The notes under the pieces: model-generated
Told to the model about the DNA's origin: nothing
Seen by the model: only the letters and a program-made list of their open reading frames with translations
Database searches by the model: none
Origin: Acetobacteraceae bacterium
Lineage (GTDB): Bacteria > Pseudomonadota > Alphaproteobacteria > Acetobacterales > Acetobacteraceae
Length of the DNA: 37,709 nt
Assembly (NCBI GenBank): GCA_025452005.1
Contig: JANWJK010000081.1
Coordinates: 1-37,709 of the forward strand
Direction of reading: 5' to 3'
Shown: piece by piece, positions 16,386 to 24,744 of the stretch
How the letters are laid out: each line of letters opens with the position of its first letter
Numbering within the stretch: position 1 is the first letter of the stretch
Translations under genes and position numbers: made by a program

Positions 16386-17108
16386 CTAATGACAGGACGA
16401 CCCCGTATCGTCGTACCGGTCGTGATGGCGGACCCAGTCAGTCAGGTTGCCGTTGATGGTTTCGTCGCGTCCTTTCGGCGTTATGTCAAGGAAGGCGTAG
16501 CTGCCCAGGAACATCTCGCCGCCGCGCGCGAACGACGAATAGGTGTGGAAGACCTGGCCGCTCGCGTCCTTGTAGAACACGCTTCGACCTGACATCTCGT
16601 CGATCACCTGGGCGCCTTCGCGGTAGTTGTAGGTGGCCTTGCCGGCGGCGATCTCCTCGGGCGTGAACGAGACGTGGAAATCGAAGTTGAAGTCGTTGCC
16701 GTACGACGACACCCACCGAACCCGCCAGCCCATACGCCGCCTGAACGGCTCGGTCTTCGCCAGGGGCGCGCGAGAAACAACGACGTAGGACACGTCGTGG
16801 TGTTCGAGATGCTGGAGCGCGCCCTCGGTGTGGTCCAGCTCGAACGAGCAGCCGACGCAGCCTTCGGACCAATCGGGGCCGAACATGAAGTGCTTGACCA
16901 CGAGCTGGCTGCGTCCGTCGAACAGATCGGCCAGAGTGACCTTGCCGTCCGCTCCGTCGAACACGTAGGTCTTCTCCACCTTCACCCAGGGGAGCGCGCG
17001 GCGCTCGGCGCTCAACTGATCGCGCAGTCGGGTGAACTCCTTTTCCTTGCGCAGAAGCTCCTTGCGCGCGGCCAGCCATTCGTCGCGTGAGACGACTTGA
17101 TTTTGCAT
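16386..17108 (-). CDS. DUF899 thioredoxin-like family protein
   Basis: VVSRDEWLAARKELLRKEKEFTRLRDQLSAERRALPWVKVEKTYVFDG and MFGPDWSEGCVGCSFELDH are hallmark sequences. Confidence 0.93.
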   Translation of the reverse strand: MQNQVVSRDEWLAARKELLRKEKEFTRLRDQLSAERRALPWVKVEKTYVFDGADGKVTLADLFDGRSQLVVKHFMFGPDWSEGCVGCSFELDHTEGALQHLEHHDVSYVVVSRAPLAKTEPFRRRMGWRVRWVSSYGNDFNFDFHVSFTPEEIAAGKATYNYREGAQVIDEMSGRSVFYKDASGQVFHTYSSFARGGEMFLGSYAFLDITPKGRDETINGNLTDWVRHHDRYDDTGSSCH

Positions 17109-17112
17109 GGTG

Positions 17113-17577
17113 TCATCCTCCTTGTGTGGTCACGTATTCGGCGAAACGTTCCATGGTGCTCGTCCAACCCTGCCCATGGTCATCGCGGCGCTCTGTCGTC
17201 TCGAATGGCGCCTGGCGCAGGGTGAGCCTGGTCCTCGCGCCCTGCTCGTCGAATGTCACCGTTGTCAGCAGCTCGTGGCCGAGTGTGCCGTCGGCGTTTT
17301 CCCACGCGAAGGTGAAGACGACCCGATCGGGCTCGACGATCTCGCGATAGACGCCGCGCTTCCAATGCTCGGTGCCCTGCGGCGAGCGCATGCCGAAGCG
17401 GTAAGCGCCGCCGACGCGGACGTCCATCTCGCAGTGGATCGTGGTGAATCCCCGCGGTCCCCACCAGCGCGCGATATGTTCCGGCTGCGTCCACGTCTTG
17501 AATACCAGGCCGCGCGGCGCATCGATGACGCGCGTGATGACGAGTTCGCGCTCTTGCGTGCTAATGTCTGCGGCCAC
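17113..17577 (-). CDS. SRPBCC / AHSA1 domain protein
   Basis: ELVITRVIDAPRGLVFKTWTQPEHIARWWGPRGFTT...GWTSTMERFAEYV. Confidence 0.93.
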   Translation of the reverse strand: MAADISTQERELVITRVIDAPRGLVFKTWTQPEHIARWWGPRGFTTIHCEMDVRVGGAYRFGMRSPQGTEHWKRGVYREIVEPDRVVFTFAWENADGTLGHELLTTVTFDEQGARTRLTLRQAPFETTERRDDHGQGWTSTMERFAEYVTTQGG

Positions 17578-17941
17578 GTCGCTTCTCCTTGCCTTGCAGT
17601 TCCTTCAGGTAGCCTTCGAGACGATCCAGGCTCTGCTCCCAGAAGATGCGGTAGTGCTCGAGCCAGTCGGCGGCGCCCTTCAGCGGACGAGCGTGCAGGC
17701 GACACGGCCGCCATTGCGCGTCCCGCCCGCGAGTGATCAGCCCGGCGCGCTCCAAAACCTTCAGGTGCTTGGAGATCGCGGGAAGGCTCATATCGAACGG
17801 CGCGGCCAGTTCGGTAACCGAGGATTCGCCCGAGGCTAGTTGTGCCAGGATCGCCCGGCGAGTCGGATCGGCCAGGGCCGAGAAGGTGCGGCTGAGCTGA
17901 TCCGGTGGCATGGTCATGAACTCGTTGGTTAAGTAACTCAT
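17561..17941 (-). CDS. ArsR-family HTH transcriptional regulator
   Basis: LSRTFSALADPTRRAILAQLASGESSVTELAAPFDMSLPAISKHLKVLERAGLI; start could be an internal ATG (17917 or 17911). Confidence 0.95.
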   Translation of the reverse strand: MSYLTNEFMTMPPDQLSRTFSALADPTRRAILAQLASGESSVTELAAPFDMSLPAISKHLKVLERAGLITRGRDAQWRPCRLHARPLKGAADWLEHYRIFWEQSLDRLEGYLKELQGKEKRRGRRH

Positions 17942-17942
17942 C

Positions 17943-17984
17943 GGTTAAGTAGTTGGCCTGGCCCGACCTGTCAAGAAGGTCGGG
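17943..17984 (-). promoter_or_regulatory. putative ArsR operon promoter/operator region
   Basis: TTGACA (17974-17969), 17-nt spacer, TACTTA (17951-17946); ACTTAACC direct repeat with 16-nt period; CCCGACC-N9-GGTCGGG dyad 17962-17984 over the -35. Confidence 0.45.
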
Positions 17985-18054
17985 CGGTGCCCCTTGTGGG
18001 CCGGGGCGATTTGCCGCCATGTGCTCTTCGTGGCTGCCAAAGGGTCGCCGTGCC

Positions 18055-18610
18055 ATGACGGGTCAACTGCATACCGCCGGGCTGATCCTGCGATCCTGGA
18101 AGGACGAGGATCGCCGGCCATAGGCGGAACTCGCGGCGGATCCGGTCGTCATGGCAGTACCTGATGCCGCTTGCGACGCGCGAGACCTCGGATGCCTGGA
18201 TCGACCGGCAATGCGCGCGGTTCGCCGAGCACGGAGTTGGCTACTGGGCGGTCGAATTGCGCGAGACGGGACAGTTGGTCGGAGCTGTCGGTTTGTCGCG
18301 TGTCACGTACGAAGCTCACTTCACGCCGGCGGTCGGCGCGGGGTGGCGCCTCGCCCGGCGCTACTGGGGATACGGCTACGCCAGCGAGGCGGCCGAAGCG
18401 GCCATGACGTTCGGCTTCGCGGATCTGCGGCTCGATGAGATCGTGGCGGTCACTGTTCCCGCGAACATCAGATCGCAGCAGGTCATGCGTCGGCTCGGGA
18501 TGACGTATTCGTCAGCCGACGATTTCGACCACCCGCGCCTGCCGCATGCCGATCCTTTGCGGCGACATGTGCTGTTTCGGATGACCCGGTCGGTCTGGCA
18601 GCAAAGGTAG
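18055..18610 (+). pseudogene. GNAT (RimJ/RimL-like) N-acetyltransferase, disrupted at the N-terminus
   Basis: Frame 1 MTGQLHTAGLILRSWKDEDRRP*AELAADPVVM then frame 2 QYLMPLATRETSDAWIDRQCARF...; in-frame TAG at 18121-18123 and an apparent 1-nt insertion near 18153-18155. Downstream frame remains open (18164..18610). Confidence 0.75.
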
Positions 18611-18637
18611 CTCAGCGCCCGGCGTGGGCCGGCATGT

Positions 18638-18940
18638 TCACAGCGGCTCGAGACCCAGGGTTCCGGTTCCGATCCAGTCCTGGAAGTCCGCCGCGTCGGC
18701 CGGGAATGGCGGGTCTGATGTGGCGGTCGCATCGGGCTCTGCCCACGAAAGATCGCCTGCATCAAGCTCGACACGCGGCTGTACATTGTACGCTACCGTA
18801 TACGAACCTGTGGAATGGCTGGACCAGACCTTCGCCATGACCAGCATTTTCCCATCGGCTTTCTCCACGCCGAAGGGCAACGGTGCGGCTGCTGCCGGCG
18901 CTCCCGCAATGCACAGGACCACCAACGCTGCCAAAGCCAT
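18638..18940 (-). CDS. small secreted hypothetical protein
   Basis: From ATG 18940: MALAALVVLCIAGAPAAAAPLPFGVEKADGKMLVMAKVW..., signal peptide; the track's upstream extension overlaps the receiver gene and is unlikely. Confidence 0.55.
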   Translation of the reverse strand: MALAALVVLCIAGAPAAAAPLPFGVEKADGKMLVMAKVWSSHSTGSYTVAYNVQPRVELDAGDLSWAEPDATATSDPPFPADAADFQDWIGTGTLGLEPL

Positions 18941-18954
18941 AGCCTTGGTGCAGC

Positions 18955-19446
18955 TTAATTCAGACTGCACGACTGTTCGGCAAGCAGGCGACGTATGTGA
19001 CGAAGGAGGTTTTCGCAATTGTACGGCTCATCCGGCTGCGACGCATCGGCGGACGCGTCAATCTGGTTCGCTACGTCTCCGGCATAGCCGGACGTCAGGA
19101 GCGTGCGGATATTCGGCTTGTTCACTCGAACCCAGCGAGCGAGCGCGAAGCCATCGAGATCGCCTGCCATCTGCACGTGCGAGCAGACGACATCGACCGC
19201 CGTGTCGGCCGAAAGTATATTGACGGCTTCAACCCCGTTCGCGGCTTCCAGTACTTGGAAGTCGCGATCTCGCAAGTATTCTACAACCGCAAGCCGTACA
19301 GGCGCCTCATCCTCCACAACCAAGACTGTGTATTGCGGGTTCGGCTCAAGCTCAGGTGGTTCGGTTCCGTGCAGCTCATCGTCATTACCCGGCAAGGTTG
19401 TGCCCCGTGCTGACCTTGTAAAAATCGCTTTTCTCGTATGACTCAC
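18955..19446 (-). CDS. stand-alone response-regulator receiver-like protein, atypical (phosphoacceptor Asp missing)
   Basis: YTVLVVEDEAPVRLAVVEYLRDRDFQVLEAANGVEAV...VDVVCSHVQMAGDLDGFALARWVR...TLLTSGYAG...DEPYNCENLL. Confidence 0.85.
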   Translation of the reverse strand: MSHTRKAIFTRSARGTTLPGNDDELHGTEPPELEPNPQYTVLVVEDEAPVRLAVVEYLRDRDFQVLEAANGVEAVNILSADTAVDVVCSHVQMAGDLDGFALARWVRVNKPNIRTLLTSGYAGDVANQIDASADASQPDEPYNCENLLRHIRRLLAEQSCSLN

Positions 19447-19619
19447 ATAGTATACGACAATGCACGGCAGGTGATACCGGCTTCTCTTACAAAGCTACCT
19501 GACAACTCCGTGATACGGCCAGCCGCATGTTCGCACCCGCCGGATGCGTCGCAAGCCGATGAATTATTTACGATGGAATCGCGGTCGCCTCCGTGATGCC
19601 GCCGTCCTGGCGAAAAGGG

Positions 19620-20537
19620 CTAGAACTCTCCGCTGCGGTATGCCTCGTCGAGCCGCTGCCGATCGTCCTCCGACAACTCTTCCCACGCCTCGCCGCGCCG
19701 CCGTAGCGCTCCGGTGAAGTCCGGCGGCCGCTTGGCGTTGAACGCCTGTCGTCCTTCCTCGCCGTCGGTCGTCACCTGGATCAATAGATTGTTCATCAGG
19801 TTCTGCACGTGCCATGCCTGGTCCGTCGGCAGATCGCCGAACCGCACCACGAACTCCTTCATCATCCGCACGGCGACCGGCGGCAATGTGACAATATGGC
19901 GCGCGTATTTCTCGGCGCGTTCCAGAAGCTGTGCATGCGGTACTACTTCATTGACCAGACCGATGCGCAATGCCTCCTGCGCGTCGAACGGTTCGTCGGT
20001 CAGCAGGATCTTCATCGCGTCAGCATAGCGAAGCTGCCTGATCAGCAGGCTGGCCCCGGGTCCATGACCGATCCACCCCTGCGACAGCAGCGAGAACCTG
20101 AACCGCGCATGCTCGGCGCTGGCGATGCGGATGTCCGTCGAGGACAGCAGCACATAAAGCCCCGCACCCGCCGCCCAGCCGTTCACCGCGGCAATCACCG
20201 GCTTCCACACGCGAGGATAGTGATCGCCGAACCGTCCATCCGCGCCGGTCTTTTGGCCATGCACCGTCCCGGCGAGCGGCCAGAAGATCCGTTGGGTGCG
20301 CAGGTATTCGCGCTCCTCCTCGGTGATGTTCTTGCGCGGCGCCAGGTTATGACCGCCGCAGAAATGCCGGTCACCGGCGCCGGTGAGGATGGCGCAACGA
20401 ATGTCGCGATCCTCCCACAGATCGATCCACGCCGCGGAAATCTCGTCCGACGTCTCCTTGTCGAAGATATTCGCCTTGGCGGGATTGTTCAGCGTGATAT
20501 AGGCGACGCCATCGCGCTTTTCATACTTGATGGCCAT
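19620..20537 (-). CDS. crotonase/enoyl-CoA hydratase superfamily protein
   Basis: MAIKYEKRDGVAYITLNNPAKANIFDKETSDEISAAW...FCGGHNLAPRKN...AALNGWAAGAG-type region (VNGWAAGAGLYVLLSSTDIRIAS). Confidence 0.9.
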   Translation of the reverse strand: MAIKYEKRDGVAYITLNNPAKANIFDKETSDEISAAWIDLWEDRDIRCAILTGAGDRHFCGGHNLAPRKNITEEEREYLRTQRIFWPLAGTVHGQKTGADGRFGDHYPRVWKPVIAAVNGWAAGAGLYVLLSSTDIRIASAEHARFRFSLLSQGWIGHGPGASLLIRQLRYADAMKILLTDEPFDAQEALRIGLVNEVVPHAQLLERAEKYARHIVTLPPVAVRMMKEFVVRFGDLPTDQAWHVQNLMNNLLIQVTTDGEEGRQAFNAKRPPDFTGALRRRGEAWEELSEDDRQRLDEAYRSGEF

Positions 20538-21310
20538 CAGGTCAGCGCCCTTCCCTTGCGCGCAATGAACTCGGGGAATGCCTGCTCGGCCTTGGCGCCG
20601 CGCATCACATGCGTGGTGTAGTGGTGCTCCATCTCGTACTGCTGCTCCTGGCTCTCGCCCTTCTGCTTGAGCAACAGCGCCTTCACGCCCATTACCGCGC
20701 CACGATGGTTGCCGGCGATCATCCGTGCGATCTCCATGGTCTTGTCGCGCAACCGGCTCCGCGGCACGAGGTGGTTCAGCAGGCCGATGCGATACGCCTC
20801 CTCGGCTTCGACGACGCGCGCGGTGAACAGCAGTTCCTTGGCGATCGGCCAGCCGATCTGCGCTCCCAGCGACCAGGTGCTGTTGATGCGGCCATACGCC
20901 GCGGCGAGGAAGCGGAATTTGGTGTCCTCACAGCCGATGCGCATATCGAGCGATGAAGACAGCACAGCCGCCCCGCCGAATGCCAGTCCGTTCATCATGC
21001 CGATCGTCGGTTTGGCGGAAGCCGCGATGTCATAGGCTCTGCGGCCGCCACGCATCTCCTCGAGCTGCTCGAAAGTGTAGCGGCGGTCGTCCTCGCGCTG
21101 TTCATGAATGTCCCCACCGGCGGAGAACGCCTTGGTGCCGGCGCCGGTGATCACGATGCAGCCCACCGCATCGTCCGCGTCCATCGCCTTCACCGCGTCG
21201 TGCAGCTCGGCGGACAGCCTGCGGTTCATCGCGTTCAGCTTGTCGGGGCGGTTGAGCGTCAGGATGCCGACGCCGTCTTCGACATCGACCAGGATGTGTT
21301 CGTAGTTCAT
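20537..21310 (-). CDS. crotonase/enoyl-CoA hydratase superfamily protein
   Basis: From ATG 21310 with SD ggaggaaacc; MNYEHILVDVEDGVGILTLNRPDKLNAMNRRL...ITGAGTKAFSAGGDI...MNGLAFGGAAVLSSSLDMRIG; stop overlaps next start (TGATG). Confidence 0.92.
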   Translation of the reverse strand: MNYEHILVDVEDGVGILTLNRPDKLNAMNRRLSAELHDAVKAMDADDAVGCIVITGAGTKAFSAGGDIHEQREDDRRYTFEQLEEMRGGRRAYDIAASAKPTIGMMNGLAFGGAAVLSSSLDMRIGCEDTKFRFLAAAYGRINSTWSLGAQIGWPIAKELLFTARVVEAEEAYRIGLLNHLVPRSRLRDKTMEIARMIAGNHRGAVMGVKALLLKQKGESQEQQYEMEHHYTTHVMRGAKAEQAFPEFIARKGRALT

Positions 21311-21328
21311 GGTTTCCTCCAGCGGTCC

Positions 21329-21396
21329 TGTCATTGCGTGGAGCGCAGCGACGAAGCTATCTCGGCCGAGATTGCTTCGCTTCGCTCGCAATGACA
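21329..21396. repeat. REP-like interrupted palindrome (TGTCATTGCG...CGCAATGACA)
   Basis: Termini TGTCATTGCG/CGCAATGACA, centre ATCTCGGCCGAGAT; translates as the RAKRSNLG / ERSDEAIS type shadow peptide. Confidence 0.8.
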
Positions 21397-21409
21397 ATGG
21401 AGGCGGGCG

Positions 21410-22321
21410 TCAGTCGCTGGTTGGCTTTTCCGATGCTGTCGGCGTTGCCGGCGCCGACGCCACGTGTGGCGCAGGGTTCTTGGAAATTGCGCCGGTCATG
21501 GGAATGAAGAACACACCCATGTCGCGCTTCGAATGGATCTTCCCTTCGTCGTCCTTGGTATAGATGTACAGCACCTGGCCGCGCTTGAACGGCTGGCCGA
21601 TCGGAATGACCAGCCGCCCGCCGGGCTTGATCTGCTTGAACAGGTCGGGTGGCGCGTACTGCGCGGCGCAGGTCACGATGATGATGTCGAACCCGCCCGG
21701 CACTTCGGGCCAGCCGTAATAGCCGTCGCCCACACGGGTATGGACATTCTCATAGCCCAGCGGGGCGAAGATCCGGCTGACCGCCTTGCCCAGCGGTTCG
21801 ATGATCTCGATCGAATAGGCCTGCTTCACGATGCGCGACAGCAGTGCGCTCTGGAAGCCGCTGCCGGTGCCGATCTCGAGTGTCACGTCCTGCGGCTTCG
21901 GCTTGCAGATCTGCGTCATGTAGGCCTGACCGAGATAGTCCGAGAGCGCTGAGCCGTAACCCAGACCCCAGGGCTTCGGGTCGGATTCATAGGCATCGCC
22001 GGGCGTCGCGCGGTGCTCCGAATAGATGTAGTGGAAATACTCGCGCGGCACCGCCTCGAAGGCTGCCACCACGGCGGGATCAGCGGCGCCGAGGCGTTCC
22101 TTCAGGTAGGCCTCGATGTGCTTCAGCACCGCGGGCTTGCGCTTCTGGATGGCGTCGAACTGCGCATCCGTCAGGCTGACCGGACGGCCAGAGGCGTTCA
22201 TCGCCGTCTCATAGGCGGAACGCGTCCAGGCGGACGCCGCGTGCGTCGGACGGACGAGGCATAGCGCGCCGGCGGCGGAGATCACTCCGCGGCGCGTGAT
22301 CGTGCTGAAAGATGTTGCCAC
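21410..22321 (-). CDS. exported protein-L-isoaspartate O-methyltransferase (PCMT)-like protein
   Basis: GTG at 22321: VATSFSTITRRGVISAAGALCLVRPTHA (twin-Arg signal-like); SAM motif VTLEIGTGSGFQSALLSRI and DIIIVTCAAQYAPPDLFKQIKPGGRLVIPIG. Confidence 0.85.
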   Translation of the reverse strand: MATSFSTITRRGVISAAGALCLVRPTHAASAWTRSAYETAMNASGRPVSLTDAQFDAIQKRKPAVLKHIEAYLKERLGAADPAVVAAFEAVPREYFHYIYSEHRATPGDAYESDPKPWGLGYGSALSDYLGQAYMTQICKPKPQDVTLEIGTGSGFQSALLSRIVKQAYSIEIIEPLGKAVSRIFAPLGYENVHTRVGDGYYGWPEVPGGFDIIIVTCAAQYAPPDLFKQIKPGGRLVIPIGQPFKRGQVLYIYTKDDEGKIHSKRDMGVFFIPMTGAISKNPAPHVASAPATPTASEKPTSD

Positions 22322-24744
22322 GCGCGGCTCTTCCTTGCTGCCGGATACGTCACCAGCGCAACCACATACAGCACTGCGGCGGAGAGCAGAACCCGGCTGA
22401 ACCCGGCCTCGCGCGCAATCAGGTTGGCGAGTGGCGTCGCGACCACGGAAAAGGCACCGTTCAGCGCCCAGGCCCAGGGCAGCATTCCCCCCGACCCGGT
22501 ATTGGTGAGGCCGAGTGGGAAGGGCAGGCCGAGGGCCAGGGATACCGGCGCCACCACGGCCAGTACCAGCCCGGCTCGCACGAGCCAGGGAAGGCCGAGG
22601 GTCGCGAGTATGGCAGGTTGCAGCCCTGCCAGCACCGCGCCGCACCAAGCGACGGCGACAAAGCAGGCCAACGCCATCGCGCGACGCGGCGCCTGGGTCA
22701 GCCGATCCGCCAACATACTTCCCAGGCCGGAGAACACCAGCATTCCGGTCAGCACCAGCGCGAAGCCGGAAGTACGATCGTTCAGCCACAGGCTCGCCTT
22801 CTCGATCACGAAGATCTCGATGAACAGAAAGCCCAGGCCCAATGCCGGGAAATACACGATCGGCCGCAGCAGCCCGCCCTCCGGCAGGCGAAGCCGCCGC
22901 GGTGCGATCAGCGGGACCAGCAGCACGAGGATCGCGATCACCACCGCCTGCGCCAGCACGGCGAGGTTGATCAGCGCACCGATCTCCGCCTGCGGCAGGA
23001 TTTCCAGCCGCTTGAGGATCGTATCGAGCTGATCCAGTCGCAGCACGGCATAGAAGAATGGCCGGTCGAGCGTGATCGGCGCCAGATTGAAGGCCGACCG
23101 CGACGGTGTCGCGGCATCCGCGAGCACCGCGCGCGCCTCATCGGCGATCGCATCGTCGGGTCCATCCGAGGTGACCTCGCCGCTGGCGAACGACACCGCC
23201 GGCAGGTCGTTGTAGATGGCGGCGCCTGCGGCGGCCGGGTCCATGCCCGGATACCACGAGACGTCGAACGAACGCTCGTCGCTGAACCGGCGCAGCGCAG
23301 CGATTCGCTCGGCGTCCCAGACGTGGTTCGACGGCAGAACGCGGGCGCCCCAGGCGGAGCGATAGACGACGGTGTGAGAAGCGGGGTCGGCGATCCCGGC
23401 GGCCCGCAAAGCCGCTTGCGCCGTCCCCAGTATGCGCAGCGCATAGACTGGAAAGTCGCGGATCGACACGGGAATGGACACGATCCCGCCCGGCGTCAGC
23501 GCATGCAGATAGTCGGCCAGGGCGTGCACCGTGAACGCGGTCGCATTGGCATCGGCGGCATCGAGGAAATCCGCCGAAAGGTCGATGATGTCGTAGCTGC
23601 CGCTGTCGCGGACAGCCGCCACCGGCCCCTCGCCCGAGAGAGTGACCCGGCTGTCCGCGCGCCACGCAGGCGATGGGCCCAGGCCATCCTCCAGCGAGCG
23701 CAGCAGCACCGGTTCCGGCTCCAGCACGCGGACATGCGCCGCACCGAGCGCCAGGACCTCGGCAATGCGAAAGCCGCCCGAGGCCCCGGCCAGCAAAACA
23801 TTCGCGTGGGGGATCAGCCGATATGGCAAGGCGTCGAGCGATGCGGCGGCATAATCGACATCGAGCGCACCGGTCCTGGGCAGGGCGGCAATGCGGTTGC
23901 CGTCGCGGTACAGCCCGAAGGTCTGCGGCGGACCGGGTACGCCGAGCATGCCGGCATTGTTCGAGATGTCGGTATCGACGCGCTCGGTGAAATCGTCCAG
24001 CAGCGCGTAATCGCCGCGTGGCGACAGCACGGTCGCGACCACCCGTGCGTCCGGCGTGTGCAGCGGCGCGTAGATCGCCTTGAAGTCGTTGAACTCCGCC
24101 TGGTTGTCGAGCAGCAGCAGGGCCTCGGCGCCGAGCAGCGCGGCACCAGCTGCCGCGGCGGCCACCCAGCGCCAGCGTCCGGCGACGAAGCAGGCACTGG
24201 CCGCCAAAGGCACGAGCAGCAGAGGCACCAGGAAGAACGCGTGCACCACGAACATCGCAGCCAGCACCAGCGCCGCCCCGGCGCCCGCGCCGGTCAGGTC
24301 ATAGCCGTAGACCAGGCCGATACGGTCCGCGTTCAGCACGAAGCTCAGACTGACGAATACGCCGGTGAGAAAGAAGAATGGCAGCAGGCACGCGTAATAT
24401 CCGGCGATGTTCCAGATCTGCGGCTCCCAGGTCGCCGGATTCTGCAACTGGAGCGGATTGAACGGGTTCGTCGTCGTGAAGTGGAAGCCGATTGCCGCGG
24501 TGGCGACCAGCAGCGCCGGCAGCCCCGCCAGCAGCGGTTCGCCATGGCGCGCAAAGGCGTCACGGAACAGCGCAAGGACCACGCCGCTGAACGCGAAGCC
24601 CACCATCACGATGGAGATCACCCAGTAGCCGTATTCCGACCACTTTGCGACGGCGAAGTAGCGGGTTAGCGCGGTCTCGTATCCCACCGCGGCCATCGAC
24701 ACGAGGAATAGCGGCACCAGAGCGGTGCGCGCCGTCACGGCCAC
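22282..24744 (-). CDS. large polytopic spermidine synthase-like membrane protein
   Basis: 820 aa; N- and C-terminal multi-TM regions flanking a Rossmann-like domain (VLLAGASGGFRIAEVLALGAAHVRVLEPEPVLL...YDIIDLSADFLD). Confidence 0.75.
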   Translation of the reverse strand: MAVTARTALVPLFLVSMAAVGYETALTRYFAVAKWSEYGYWVISIVMVGFAFSGVVLALFRDAFARHGEPLLAGLPALLVATAAIGFHFTTTNPFNPLQLQNPATWEPQIWNIAGYYACLLPFFFLTGVFVSLSFVLNADRIGLVYGYDLTGAGAGAALVLAAMFVVHAFFLVPLLLVPLAASACFVAGRWRWVAAAAAGAALLGAEALLLLDNQAEFNDFKAIYAPLHTPDARVVATVLSPRGDYALLDDFTERVDTDISNNAGMLGVPGPPQTFGLYRDGNRIAALPRTGALDVDYAAASLDALPYRLIPHANVLLAGASGGFRIAEVLALGAAHVRVLEPEPVLLRSLEDGLGPSPAWRADSRVTLSGEGPVAAVRDSGSYDIIDLSADFLDAADANATAFTVHALADYLHALTPGGIVSIPVSIRDFPVYALRILGTAQAALRAAGIADPASHTVVYRSAWGARVLPSNHVWDAERIAALRRFSDERSFDVSWYPGMDPAAAGAAIYNDLPAVSFASGEVTSDGPDDAIADEARAVLADAATPSRSAFNLAPITLDRPFFYAVLRLDQLDTILKRLEILPQAEIGALINLAVLAQAVVIAILVLLVPLIAPRRLRLPEGGLLRPIVYFPALGLGFLFIEIFVIEKASLWLNDRTSGFALVLTGMLVFSGLGSMLADRLTQAPRRAMALACFVAVAWCGAVLAGLQPAILATLGLPWLVRAGLVLAVVAPVSLALGLPFPLGLTNTGSGGMLPWAWALNGAFSVVATPLANLIAREAGFSRVLLSAAVLYVVALVTYPAARKSRAWQHLSARSRAAE

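Noticed and set aside
18941-19018. N-terminal extension MRKPPSSHTSPACRTVVQSELSCTKA of the small secreted protein
   Set aside because: Overlaps the end of the receiver gene in another frame and would bury the signal peptide; ATG 18940 preferred.
21311-21397. N-terminal extension MSLRAKRSNLGRDSFVAALHAMTGPLEET of the second crotonase
   Set aside because: Translation of the REP-like palindrome; an SD-preceded ATG at 21310 is the better start.
22322-22789. N-terminal extension of the PCMT-like ORF to 459 aa
   Set aside because: Extension lies out of frame inside the spermidine-synthase-like gene; a signal-peptide start at 22321 is far more plausible.
22312-24669. 785-aa plus-strand ORF antisense to the spermidine-synthase-like gene
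   Set aside because: Arg/Gln/His-rich shadow ORF opposite a clearly coding frame; no recognisable domain or RBS.
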